A stretch of DNA of 64,000 nucleotides from Rhinopithecus roxellana. Lineage: Eukaryota > Chordata > Mammalia > Primates > Cercopithecidae. Positions 9,753-21,885 of the stretch are shown piece by piece. Position 1 is the stretch's first letter. The number at the start of each line of letters is the position of its first letter. The stretch covers positions 32,939,483 to 33,003,482 of the forward strand of contig NC_044561.1 of assembly GCF_007565055.1 (NCBI RefSeq), written 5' to 3'. The notes under the pieces were generated by a model. It was not told where the DNA came from, searched no databases, and saw only the letters and a program-made list of their open reading frames with translations. A program made the translations under genes and the position numbers.

Positions 9753-12700
9753 AATTCTCATCCTAGCTCTTATCTAGATAATACTAATTATGAGTGAATT
9801 GCCTCTAAAAAATGGGTTTTATTATATATCTAAAAATGTAATCTGATTTCTATCACCCACAGCCTCATGTTGGGTTAGAAATTAATGGAATAGAATAGTC
9901 TGTCACCATGAATTGGCTTGGTCATGAAGATAGCTACCACATAACCAAATTGTGACCCCTGCTTTTTTCAGGGGGGAAGGAGAGTATTTTGATCAATAGC
10001 TACACAGCTGAGATGTGCTGAATGCATAACATCTTACATCCGACTGCTGGTGCCAATCACATAAATACTTGTTAATAGTATTTTTCATGTAAAAAAGTGA
10101 AGTAAAGCACAAGGATTTGAGAGAATGTCAACTTTCCACATTCTCTTTCCAAGTACTATGGATGTAATGTGAAATTTCCTTATGAATAAAATGCCAGGTG
10201 TAGTCATTCTTGACAACCTGTTTTTAGCGGAGGTGAAGTTGTTGATAAAACAAAAGGGAATTTTTAAGTGAATGGCAAAAAGCAACATGCACTGACTGGC
10301 AGCAGGGTGTATTAAATGACTGGAATTACACCTTCCATTCATTGAGACATTTCCCAGCCCACATGTGTCATTAAAGAAAGTGTGATGTGCCATATGAAGA
10401 ATGGGAAATGACTGTGCACCAAATGCAGCATATAATTTTTTAAAAATACAACAGCACACAATCTATTCTGAAGTAATCACCTTGAAATTTAATCAGTCAT
10501 AAAAACACAATTGTGTATTGTCCTTAGATATTTAGGATGATTAATAGGTGTCAATATCAATGAGCTCCTCAAATATTTATTATTCTCTATGTATTTCTCT
10601 TTTGATATAGTTTAGTTTTAACAGGAATTTAATTCTTAGTATTTAGGAATAGCAAAAATGGAGGAAAACTTCTATTTCATTTCCTTTGGTAATTTCTTAT
10701 AAAGGAATGAAATATTGATGTATGTACAAGCTAAACTGTCCCTTGCCCTATTTCTTTTTTCTTTCCCTTCCTAGTCATTCTTCCACTGTCTCCACATACT
10801 CTTGCCACTGAAGATGTTGCCAACACGACATCTTTGGGACAAGGTACAGTACGCTTACAACCAACTCTAACTCCCCTGTGCACTTCTCGCCCAAATTCCA
10901 GAAAAGTTGAACTAATGTTACCTTTTGGGGTGTGGCATGGGTATTAGCCAATCAGAACAGAGATCAGCCAAAAGTAACTACCCCCTTACACCACACTCTT
11001 TCTGGCAATATTCTATTTTACAGTATTAGATGACATTTGACACAGGCGATTTCTCCTATCTTTTTAAAATACCCCTTTCCTTTGGTTTTCAGTATACCAC
11101 ATTCTTTCGATTATATTTCCACATCAGTAGGTGTTTCTTATTCAGTTTCCTCCTGATTCCCCCTTTTCTCCTTCACCTCTAACTTCTAAAGTGCCTCAAA
11201 GTACAGTCCTATGTCCCCTTCTCTTACCTGTTGGCCCTCCTTAAAATTATTACCTAGCCCTATTCCTTTACATACCATCTGTAATCTGAGGACGCCTGCA
11301 GTGATTACCAAAGGCCTTCTTAAGTTCACCTAGGTATTCAGAGTCAAAATACTATCATGAGATACACTTGGTATCAGTCTACTCAGAAGATTATTAGACA
11401 GTTTTGAGCTCATCAGTAAGCATGACAATTTAACACAATGCGTTCCTTCAAAGATCATATCCCTATAGGGCAGGACGGGATCCTCTAGGTAGTAAGCCAA
11501 TGAGTTATTTCTTATTCACTTATCTCGTCCAGCAGCTACTTAACATGGGCATTTTAAGAGCCAACTCTCCTTTTTGCATGGCTTTCCTGAAGTTAAGTTG
11601 ATTTTTGATAACTTTGGCAGACCATCTTTCAAAAGAGCTCCTGATGTCTCAAGTCCATTGTTTGTTTCTCCTGAAGGGTTCCAATATCTCAGTTCATTTT
11701 TACTAAATTTTTCTCATTTCTGTCTTAGCATTCCAGAAGAACGACTCACAGTACTGTGCCTTCTGATAAACTACTGGCAACTTGGATATTGCTATGAGTT
11801 GCTTGAAGTTACTATGGGTAACTTGTAGCAGGATTTGTGGCTAGAAAACCACCATTAGGAGGGTGGTAAATTTGTTTCTGCCTTCAGGGTATCAACGTTT
11901 GTCTTTGGAGGAGTGTACACCTTTATTCTGAGAGAAGAGTTGCTTAATATCATGCACATATAAGGTAGAACATACTAAAAGAGGAACCCACATAGAGGTT
12001 TTATAAGACGATGTTAAGTATTCTGTTCACCAATAAAAGTTGAGTGAAATAACTTGATTATAAACTATTATTGAACATAAACCATAATTTGATCAACTTT
12101 AAATCATTGTTTAAAAATAATAGAACTTGTTTTTAAAAAATTTTTGAAAAAGAGTTCCCAAATGGAGATTTAAAGTACTATAAGCACCAAAAATGGATTT
12201 TTAGCAATATATTTTTAGTCCTATTTGTTTCTTTGTCTTAGTCTCTGCATTTACTCAAAGTAGAAAGTAGAATAAAACCAGATCATAGCAACAAGGACTT
12301 TTATATCTAATTTTACTTTTATTTAACTTTAGGAGAAATATCATGTAAAGGAGATGCCCCACTCTGGTTATCAAAAATCTAGGCCAACTGAGGGTGAGAT
12401 ACCTATAGAGTCACTAAGATAATAAACACAAACTTGGCATAATGTACTTTCAACTACTATGTTTGTTTACTGTACCTTGGATACAGCCAATTTTCTGTTG
12501 GGAGAGATTCTCCAAGGGAATTGTTTTATTGTTAACCATGAATTATGTATATCTTGAGAAGAAAATGGGATGGGACTTGAACTGGGACAGATAATAAAAT
12601 CTTTTATCATTAAAGAAGAGCAGGGAGTTTCCGGAATGCATTCCTGTTGGTCAGGCTGAGCTGGCCACTACTGCAATGAAAACTACCAGGTTCTGATCAG

Positions 12701-13510
12701 GGATGAATAGGTGCACCCTAGAACTCTGAATTTTAAGAGTGCATAATAATAGTGATAAGCTACTTTTTCTTTTAATTTCAATTTTTTCTTGGTTTTATCA
12801 AAACTTCTTAGAAAGCACAGCCCTGTCTCTGTTGTATTTTTAGGGATTCGGAACAATAATCGTTTCCTTTTGCAACAGAGGTCACTGTGAGAGTGGGAGA
12901 GGTGGTCCCTATGACAACATTGAACATAGTGCTATGCCATTGATACGAGAAGACCAGGGGAGAGAAACTTAAGTTTATTCTATTTGTTTTCTAGGTAAAA
13001 ATCAGGCTTTACAGGAAGTTAGCAGAAATAGCTGTGAAGCCAGTTTTTAGAATCCATGTTGATATGGACTTGAACCAAATAAATTGATATAAAACAAATA
13101 CACAAATTTTAAAGACATAGGCGAGTGGAGCTTAAGGACAAACAAATACCACTATATAGAACCTATCTTATTACCTACAGGGTTGTCTTACAGACATTTC
13201 TTTTGTAATTCCACAGCATTTACTCTGCCCACTGTTCTCCCAGATGCTGCTTCTTACACTTTTTGTAGTTGAAGGCGTGATCTGTAATCCTTCTGTTGGC
13301 TTGGAGTATATATTAATTTCTATAAAAGCTGTTTCATGTTGTTTCCCCTTGCATCATTTTTTTCCTTCAGGAGAATACATTTGAGAATATCCATGAGACT
13401 TGGCCACAGCTCTTGCACTTCATGAATATGTTTTCCTATTGATAGAGGCAGAAGGCACAGAAATTCTTGGCAGACAGGGCAGGATCCCCAGTGAAACCCC
13501 ACCTTTGAAC
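9753..13510. other. Long unannotated stretch
   Basis: No gene supported. The 124-codon antisense frame at 10085-10459 has no domain, signal or membrane pattern I recognise. The segments near 10760-11000 and 11285-11940 look less AT-rich and could be ancient repeat remnants, but I cannot name them. Confidence 0.5.
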
Positions 13511-14283
13511 TGAAAAGCCTGAAACCTGCGGCCCAAAGTAAGAACTTCTATCCCTGCTTTCCCACGCTCTCCTGATTGGTTCTTTCTGAATAATGTATTT
13601 TTACCAAGAGAATGTTGCCTTTTCCAAAACTACCTATGACTCACCCTGGCCCACATCCTGTGCCTATAAAGACCCCAGGCTCAGTCAGTAGAAGAGAGAA
13701 AAGTGGCTTTACTGTAGAGAGGCAACTTGACTTCAGAGGGATGGCTAGATTTTGGAGGAGAGACGGCTTGACTTCAGGGGAAGATTACCTGCCCATCCCA
13801 TCCCCTGTCCAGCTCTGATGGGAGACATTTCCATCGCTAAATAATATTCTCCACCTCCACTATCCTTCAAGTGTCTGTGTGACCTCATTTTTCTTGGACT
13901 CTGGATAAGAGCTTGGGCCCACCCAAGGCAGGTACCCCCGCAAAGGCTGTCACACTAGCCCTTTACCCTTGCTGATGGAGGGCAGCCCCCCATGCGATGA
14001 GGCAAGGGGCCCACCAAGCTGATAACACACCACTGTCCATGGAAAGTGGAGCTAGGAGAGCAATTGTAACATGTCTGGGCTTCAGGGGTCACAGGCACCC
14101 CCACCTGGGTGCTGCTGCAGGGCTCATATGGAGCTTGCTTCTGCCAGTGCCCAAAGCAGTCCCCTGGATCCCATACTGGCTCACTCATGTGCTCCCTCCC
14201 ACAAATGGTTGAGCACGGTGGGCCAAGTAAATGAGGCACCCCCATTGCAAGTCTGACAAAGAAGTCTGGAAAAATCTTGCATC
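13511..14283 (+). mobile_element. ERV1-type LTR (LTR8-like), sense
   Basis: A GC-richer island. Ordered features resemble a class I LTR: CTGCGGCCCAAAG near the start, a TATA-like GCCTATAAAGACCCC (about 13662), repeated CTTGACTTCAG blocks downstream, AATAATATTCTCC in the position of a degraded poly(A) signal, CAAGTGTCTGTGTGACCTC, and a long GC-rich 3' part with GCTGATAACACACC and GAGGCACCCCCATTGCAAG. No adjacent internal region is seen, so it is probably a solo LTR. Its ends are estimated and no target duplication was confirmed. The family label is from memory and tentative. Confidence 0.65.
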
Positions 14284-14714
14284 ACTATAGGGCATTCAAA
14301 ATCACATGCAAATTCTGTCTTGGGTACAGTGCTACATACAACAGATTATCCAAAGATAAAAGCTCTAAACAAAGATTCCATTTCATAGTAACATAAACAG
14401 AATTTCAGTACATAAAATGTATTAAGATGACTTTTAAAAATTAATTTTAAAACTTTAAATTCAGAATTATACATGAGCCATTTAAAAAATTTAACTTAGC
14501 TAGTTGTGTTCAAGTCATTCTACAAAAAAGTTTTGTATACGACTGCATGTTCTAATAGTGTATAAATGTGCAAATATAGAATTTGTCAAATCTCAGTTCT
14601 TGGATATACATATTAAAGTAAGAATAAAGATCAGATTAATAAACTGGCCACAAATTGCTTTCTTTTATAATTTCTGTTTTATTGAAAATATAATAATGAT
14701 AAATGCATTTTGTC

Positions 14715-15095
14715 TTATTAGAAAAAAACTCCAATGCTTAGTGGCAAAAACAATCATCACGTATTTGTCTTTGATTCTGTAGTTCAGCTGGGTAATTGTC
14801 CTGGTCTGGGCTCATGTAACTTATGTTTATATCCAACTGGTGGAATGGCTAAGAGGAAATGTGGGGACAGGTGGGCCCTCTCTCTGAGTGTCCTCCCACC
14901 CTCCCAGAGTCTTGCCTGGGCTTCTTCACATGGTCTGGGACACGTTCGCAGTAGCAAAAGAGGGTAGGCCCTGTACACAAGCCCTTTTCATTTATTATTG
15001 TCTCATTAAAAAGAGAATGTCACATGACAATGAAAAAGTCAGTGCAGAATTGGGCAATTATCCAAAAGCATATGGACAAGGAAGTACATTTTAGG
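14715..15095 (-). mobile_element. Possible ancient ERVL-type LTR fragment
   Basis: Pieces such as GCTTAGTGGCAAAAACAATC, TCAGCTGGGTAATTGTCCTGG and TGCCTGGGCTTCTTCACATGG occur in the order seen in old ERVL/MaLR-type LTRs read in reverse. Divergence is high. The short frames here are fragments of this sequence rather than genes. Confidence 0.4.
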
Positions 15096-16774
15096 CACTA
15101 ATTTGCAAACAATCTCTTTCAGTAGACATGTTTTATGTGGGAGAGATTCTAATAAATACATAGAGAAACAGATAAAAAGACAAAAGTTATTTTAATATAA
15201 ACAGACTTCGTGGTAGGAAGTCTTTCCTTCAAGCTCTGAAGGGCAATATTTCTCTCTTCATACTATTTTCTTTTCATATTTACATCTAAATATTTTTCAA
15301 TGTGATAAAATCTATAGATTTAGTTTTGGCTGACATTATCCTTAACCACATCAAAAGAAAATTAATTCCTTTACCAAATGACAAAAAGACTGATAATTAA
15401 CATGTATATTTACATTTCCTTTGCTTTTTTATAATCTTAAAGTAACTAATATTGATATGAAATCATCAAAATGAGTATACAACTTTCAGTTGTTATTTAG
15501 GTAATCACTATTTCTGAATATACTGATCCAGCTAATTTGGTTATCTTTGAAACTATTTTTGAGCTAAACAAATCTAAGCAAAAGAAGAGGCGAACAAATC
15601 TATCATTTGAATTGGACATAACCACTACCGATGAACATTCTATCGTTCTGGAGAGAATCCTGGGTTTCTTTTCAGTTATATTTATTGTTGATGCTGCTGC
15701 TAATCCTTGATTAAGGAGACAGTATTATGAAATATATGAATTCCATAAATGCAACTACAAGTGCCAGAAAAAATGAAGTAATGAAAGAAAGTAAGTTTGG
15801 GGTATGTGGCCCATTTCCATTTGTAACCACCTCAAAATTTAGAAGACACAGCTGCCAGGCCAACAGTAATAAATATCATGGCCCACTCTACAAATAATGC
15901 AGATGATATGGCGCCATATGAGTTGATTGCTGGGATCCAATCAGAAACTCCTAATTAATGTGAGAAAGTTTCTGCTTGTTGATGTGTACAGCATTATTTT
16001 TCAAGTTGAGCTTAGTTGAGGCTTGAGGGCTGGCATACAGCGTGAATGTAAAATTCCATTCCAAAGTATTCAATTCTTTAAGGAAAATATTCAAGCAATG
16101 TATGCGGTATAATCCTGGCTGAAAGCCTGCAATATTAAACACGATTACATTCTTAGCTAACTAGTGCTAAATTCATAATTTCATCTATAACTTCTGTTGG
16201 GAAACTGTTCTAATTTTATGATATGTAGTTCAAAAAATAAATAATATTTAGCTTCAAAATAGATTTAACATAAATTTAATGAACTCACTAAAAGTTTCCT
16301 CTGGGACTTCTAAATAATAACATTGTTTTGTCTCATTTCCACATCATATATTACATGACTGTAAAAATCTTAAGGTTTACAAAATACTGTTTCACTTGCT
16401 TTTCACATAACTGTGTGATCTATAGGAGTTGAGAAACTAATTGTGGCTGAAAGAAGTTAGAATGCTTTCTAAATTCATTCAGATAAATATTAAAGTAATA
16501 AAGTTTAGAATTACATCCCAATATTTTCCAAAATATAAATGTTATATTTTATGATAGCTGGCACAAAAGTAATTTTAAAAGACTATAAAAACAAACCCAG
16601 ATACCTGCCACAAAAATATCACACTTTAAAGGGAGTTAGATATTTACTTTATTCTTCCTCTTAAGCTAACTCCTGATGCTTTTCTGTGCACATCAAAGTC
16701 CAGAATGGAGTGTAGAGAGATCTGAAATTTTCTCTTTCATTTTGTTCATAAAAAGTGAAATAATAGTAGTTTAC
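15096..16774. other. Unannotated AT-rich stretch
   Basis: No gene or named repeat seen. A short antisense frame at 15951-16142 has no recognisable features. Confidence 0.5.
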
Positions 16775-16783
16775 CATCATTTT

Positions 16784-17096
16784 ATTTTATTTTATTTTAA
16801 TTTATTTTATTTTTGAGACGGAGTCTCGCTCTGCCGCCCAGGCTGGAGTGCAGTGGCCGGATCTCAGCTCACTGCAAGCTCCGCCTCCCGGGTTCATGCC
16901 ATTCTCCTGCCTCAGCCTCCCAAGTAGCTGGGACTACAGGCGCCCGCCACGTCGCCCGGCTAGTTTTGTGTATTTTTTAGTAGAGACGGGGTTTCACCGT
17001 GTTAGCCAGGATGGTCTCGATCTCCTGACCTCGTGATCCGCCCGCCTCGGCCTCCCAAAGTGCTGGGATTACAGGCTTGAGCCACCGCGCCCGGCC
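16784..17096 (-). mobile_element. Young full-length AluY-type element, antisense
   Basis: The left end is a (TTTTA)n tail and the right end is GCGCCCGGCC. The exact target duplication CATCATTTT is at 16775-16783 and 17097-17105. Low divergence and the GGCCGGATCTCAGCTC and GGCTTGAGCC variants match those in 4916-5168 and 5410-5722. The 62-codon frame at 16848-17036 is Alu sequence. Confidence 0.95.
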
Positions 17097-17859
17097 CATC
17101 ATTTTTTTTTATAGAATGTTTATATGCGGGAAAAGATCCTAAACTGCCGTAATTTAGGACTTACTTGTATATGCATATTCGAACACTCATCAAAACGTTT
17201 TGAATCTCAAGAAATTTGGACACAAGTGTGGTCAAACTTTAGATTTTTAATTTTTTAAGATAAAGAGTAAACATTTTCACAAGAATGTTTTATAAACTAC
17301 ATTTCTGAAAGTTCAATAAAAGTTTATATACTAGTAATTGAACAAACCAGGTGAAATTCAGCAGGTAAGAAGATCAAATATTATAATACATGAAAAACAA
17401 ACAGGATAAATAAACCTAGATTTTTCTGTTGCCTCTGTCTGAATGCTTTAAGAGTATTTCCTAAGAGTTACTATACAACTGATATAAAAAGCTGTGCCTT
17501 TTTACCAGGTCTCATTAGTTTTACACCAAAGCTATAGTGCATTCACTCAGTTTCAAAGGACTAGGTTCCATTACTGTACAATTCACAATGTGTATTTTCA
17601 AATATGCCAGTGACCTGCAAGTGTTCTATATTCCAATAAAATTACCATATTAGTAAATTATTTACCTCAAAGTAAAATTATTTGTAATTTCATTGTGAAT
17701 GTATTCTCCTAATAAACTCAAAACAAACAATAACATGAAAAGTTTAAATGCAGGATTCATATTTATTATCATAATTTGTTTACTATTTTAGGTACTTTAA
17801 GAGCTTTCCTGCTCATTTTACATTCCCTGCCAATTTTGACATTTATAATGGGAATTCAA

Positions 17860-18960
17860 GGTCTATACAAAAAAAAATGCAAAGTTATGAAACATTTTTA
17901 AATGAAATCAGGAGAAAATGTTATGTCTTTGTGCTATCAAAGGGTTAATTTTAAAATGATCAAAAAATAGATGAGGAAAAATTAATAATTTCTGTGTAGC
18001 AATAAATATAAAAAATGCAAAGAGATACAATGCATACTGGTTCAACAAATATGTAATTAACAAAAGATTACTCTCCAGAACATATGAAAACCTCCCACAA
18101 ATTAGTAAGAAAAAGATAAATAACTCAACATACTAATTGGCAATATGCACAAATGGACATTTTGATGAATAGCTCTTAATTCTATAAAAGGAGTTTAACC
18201 TCTTTTGTAATCAGGGAAATTCCAATTAAAGCCACAGTGAGATACCATTTTACACCCACCAGATTGGCAAAAATTAACAAGTCCCAAAACATGAAGTTTT
18301 GGCAACGATGTAGAATAACGGGAACTCATACAAACCAGATAGACTCTGCACTACTGGGAATATTTTTAAAAGCAATTTGGCATTATCTAATGAAGCTGAG
18401 AATGTGAAGACCCAACAAGCCAGAAATCTGAGAGAATATTCTATAGAAACATTAACCTATGTTTGCCAGTAGTTACATAACGAATATTGAATGCTTACAA
18501 CAGTGGCACTGTGTATACTGGCAAAACAAATGAGACAAATGAATGAAGTAAAGTATCAAAAAAGAATCATAATAATTATAGGGAGAAAAATAAATTAACA
18601 TATTGTGTTACATTCTCACAATATAAAACTTTTCTGGGGTAAAAAAGGGTGAACTGTAGCTACTAAAGAAGTTACATAAATTAAATCTGAAAATCCTTGT
18701 GTTAGTTAATATAAAAGCAAGTGGCAAAAGGAGTAAAGAAATGAAAACCAAAAATTTCAGTTGTATTACCAACATGTAATTTGGGAAAGAGACAAACAGC
18801 AGAAAAGAGAATATGAATTTGAGGAGAAATTCAGAAATATTGCTGATGTTTTAGTTACCAGGGTTGTTGATGAGCATTAGAGTGTTTGTTGTAATTTTTA
18901 ACAGCTTACACATATAAATATTGACATTCATTTATGTTTTTAGAACTTAATAAAAATTGA
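17860..18960 (+). mobile_element. L1M 3' portion, sense
   Basis: Matches the ORF2 3' end and 3' UTR of an old L1: CCAATTAAAGCCACAGTGAG, ATACCATTTTACACCCACC and AGATTGGCAAAAATTAACAA, then TTGGCATTATCTAATGAAGC. Heavily mutated with no open frame. The 5' limit is vague. Confidence 0.7.
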
Positions 18961-19556
18961 GACTATCTTTAGATAGATGTTCTAATAGTTTTTCTACACA
19001 CTGTAATGATTTATCTTGACTGATTCACATATTGGTACACTTTGGTGGGAGATCTCCTATCATAAAAGAGTAAATGGTGGCTTCATTACTAGCAATAATA
19101 AAACAGAAGTCATATTTTTTTAATTTCAATGTCTTTCTCTATCACCTGAGCATATCAGCTTGGATTCAGTCTGGAAAGCAGAAGGCATTCTCTGTATTTT
19201 GAGTAGGAAGAGATATAATACAGTGAAGCAAAGGCACTCACAACTGTAGGAAGTACTGGGGGAGTGAAGGCGATCTGTCACCAAAGATCACATTTATGGG
19301 TAGCTATTTAAAGTGGATGATTCTGAAGAATATTCTCAGAAAGCATTGGCAGAGGCCCAGAAAGAATCGAACATGAATATTACCGGGCTACCCTAGCAAA
19401 GATTTTGTACATTCTGCAAGGATTCTCAAGTTTTCCAGCTGGTTCTGATACTGGATATTCAAAGTTAAATCTTCAAAAAACTCTGTGGTAGATTATTATA
19501 ACCACAGAACCAGCCTAATCTGACTCAACTTTGTGTAATAAAATGGTGAGTTTTCA

Positions 19557-19969
19557 GTTGCCACGGATTCCCTAGGTTGCAAGTTATGCAATCTGAACAT
19601 GTCCAGATTAACTAAGCCTGCAAGGATGGGTGGAACCTAAGTGCTCAGACCAAGAAACGGGGGACTGAATTAATAAGTGGACACCTCATGTCATGATATA
19701 TGATCCAATCAGATCAAGCCCTGGCATCACTTCATGGAACGATCCAGTCCGATCATGCCTCACAGCATTTCTCATTGCAAGATCCAATCAGATCATTACC
19801 CTCTGCCTATAAATTTTCCCCAGCCCCCAGCTCAGGGAGACACATTTGTGTTGCCTCTTGTCTCCTTGCCAATCAACTTGCAATAAAGCTTTTCTTTTCT
19901 CAAAAGCTGGTGCCATGGTATTGATTTCTATGCTCATCAGGCAGTGAGCCTATTGCTTGCCTGGTAACA
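19557..19969 (+). mobile_element. ERV1-type LTR, sense
   Basis: Contains three spaced GATCC-AGATCA units in a U3-like region, a TATA-like CCTATAAATTTTCCCC at about 19806, GCAATAAAGCTTTTC (poly(A) signal) at about 19881, and an end near CTGGTAACA. This order is typical of a class I LTR. The 74-codon frame across it is not a gene. The 5' boundary is approximate and no target duplication was confirmed. Confidence 0.65.
19702..19796 (+). repeat. Three about 40-bp repeats within LTR U3
   Basis: Units start at 19702, 19741 and 19781, each opening GATCCAATCAGATCA or a close variant, with spacing of 39 and 40 bp. LTR U3 regions often carry such tandem enhancer-like repeats. Confidence 0.75.
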
Positions 19970-21630
19970 TGATTATTTCATTACCCTCTTGATCCCTTCT
20001 TAGGTATTATAAAATGATAATCACATAAATATTAATGCATTGCCTTCAACAGTAGCACTCATTAGGAGTATCTCGGTGGAAACAAATGTTTTCGATCAGC
20101 TGACAATGCCTCAATTATAAGCAGTTGCCTTTATGTAAAGTCTCCCATTATTCTTACCATCTCCCACAATGGTTGGCAATCAAAGATTAAGCAGAATTAT
20201 TTCTGCTCCCTGACTTAACAGATTTTCCACAGAATGGCTCTAGCCTAGACCCCTCTAGGCCTATATGCAACTCAGTTTAGCTACTGGATTTAAGAATTGT
20301 TCAAACACATGTTTATAAATAATTGAAGCTATTAAGAAAACAATGTTAAGACTTGGCTCTGGAGACCCAACATTTATTGCTGTGTGGCGACTTCCCCAGG
20401 TACTCTGGTTCTCATTATTACCTTTTAGGAATACAGAAACTTGCTAACTCGAGATTTTAGAACAAGCTGCACATAAAGCCATACTGAGGGCATACTATCT
20501 AATGGTCTGTGAATCCACAGAATATCCATGTGATTCTCAGGCTAACAGTATCTTTCTTATACCGAAGAATGCCAGTCACATTTCCGTTAATTTACCCTTC
20601 TACCTCATTAAGTAATAGCTTTCGCTCAATTAATTGATTAACGTATTCCACTTATTAAGAAATAAACTGTTAAGATTCATTTTAACAAATAGATGGAGAG
20701 AATTCTGACACCTAATTTTTCTCTAAGCCTATCAACATAGTTAAGTTTTTCTAGCTTGAATTCTTATAAAAATGTGAGGAGAGGAATATGAATATTTATA
20801 TGGGTTTTTGCTTATCAAAATTAAGTTTACAAATTCCTAAAAAAGCTGTGTTCAACTTATACTTCAAAAGATGTTTATCACTTAATTGATCCATATAAAA
20901 CAGACCCTCTTCATAACCCTAGCTTACAAATGGTTATGAAATTTCTTAAGTTCTCACAGCTTTTAAGGAGTAGAGCTTTCTATTTTCACCTCTAGACTTA
21001 CAATAGAATACCTGGGACGCTTTGTTAGAGATAACTTCTCTGCCGTCTCTCTCCCATTTATCCTTGCCCTACTCTGGGCATATGAGCAGTCTCTCTGTTG
21101 AAGAAAGCTTCTCAAACCAAGAGATTCTTTGCTTAGAAATCAAATAGTGATACCCCCATAATGCAGCTGTGTAAAATCCCAAGCCAGACCCAGAAATTTC
21201 TGTTTTCCACAGTCCTGTGCAAATTCACGCCCACCTTCTTAATTTTGGCAGCTTAAAAACGGAAGCGTGCATCTGATGATTTCTTACTTGGATGGGATTC
21301 TTTCCTGTACTCCCTTCCCTGGTACGACCTCTATGATCCATGCCCTAACCTGTAAACCTTGACCGCACATCACCCCTTACTCCCTCTGCCCCTGTGAACA
21401 CACACTCCAACCTCCCTAAACTCAGCCCCTGAACATTCCTTTGTCTATTTCTTGGCTGGCCACCAGCTTGGTCTAACCTCCAGGGCTGAGTTTCTTGGCT
21501 TGATTTGTCGGTAGTTGTATTAAATCTACTATTGATATGGCAGAGAGGAGTATTCTGAGAAATTTTATTTACTGTTTGACACCTAATACATTGACATTAC
21601 TTTTTAGAGCATACATTATACGTGCTTCTG
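19970..21630. other. Unannotated stretch
   Basis: No gene or named repeat recognised. The part at about 21180-21500 is C-rich and unique-looking. Confidence 0.5.
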
Positions 21631-21631
21631 A

Positions 21632-21885
21632 AGAGGCAGTGTGGCTGACTGATTAAACACAGCGAAAGAACCTAGAGTTAGACTATCGAAGTTCAAACTC
21701 CAACTCTTTTGCTTTCTAGTTGTGTATGCTTGAGCAAGCTTCTTTATCTCTCTATATAGCTGTTTCTTCATCTGTGAAAATAAAATGGTAGAAATCGCAC
21801 AATTGTTAAGCTGATTAACAGTAGTTAATATATTTAAAGCATTTTGAGCTCTTTTTGGCACAGGATAAGTGTTAAATATTTTAAT
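21632..21885 (+). mobile_element. MIR SINE, sense
   Basis: A tRNA-derived ancient SINE: GCAGTGTGGCTGACTGATTA (A-box side), AGTTCAAACTCCAACTC (B-box side), the core with TTGAGCAAGCTTCTTTATCTC and TTCTTCATCTGTGAAAATAA, and a 3' end near GGCACAGGATAAGTGTTAAA. The 103-codon antisense frame at 21616-21927 is MIR read backwards. Confidence 0.85.

Noticed and set aside
10085..10459. 124-codon antisense frame
   Set aside because: No family resemblance, no conserved motif and no nearby splice or retrogene features such as a poly(A) tract with target duplications.
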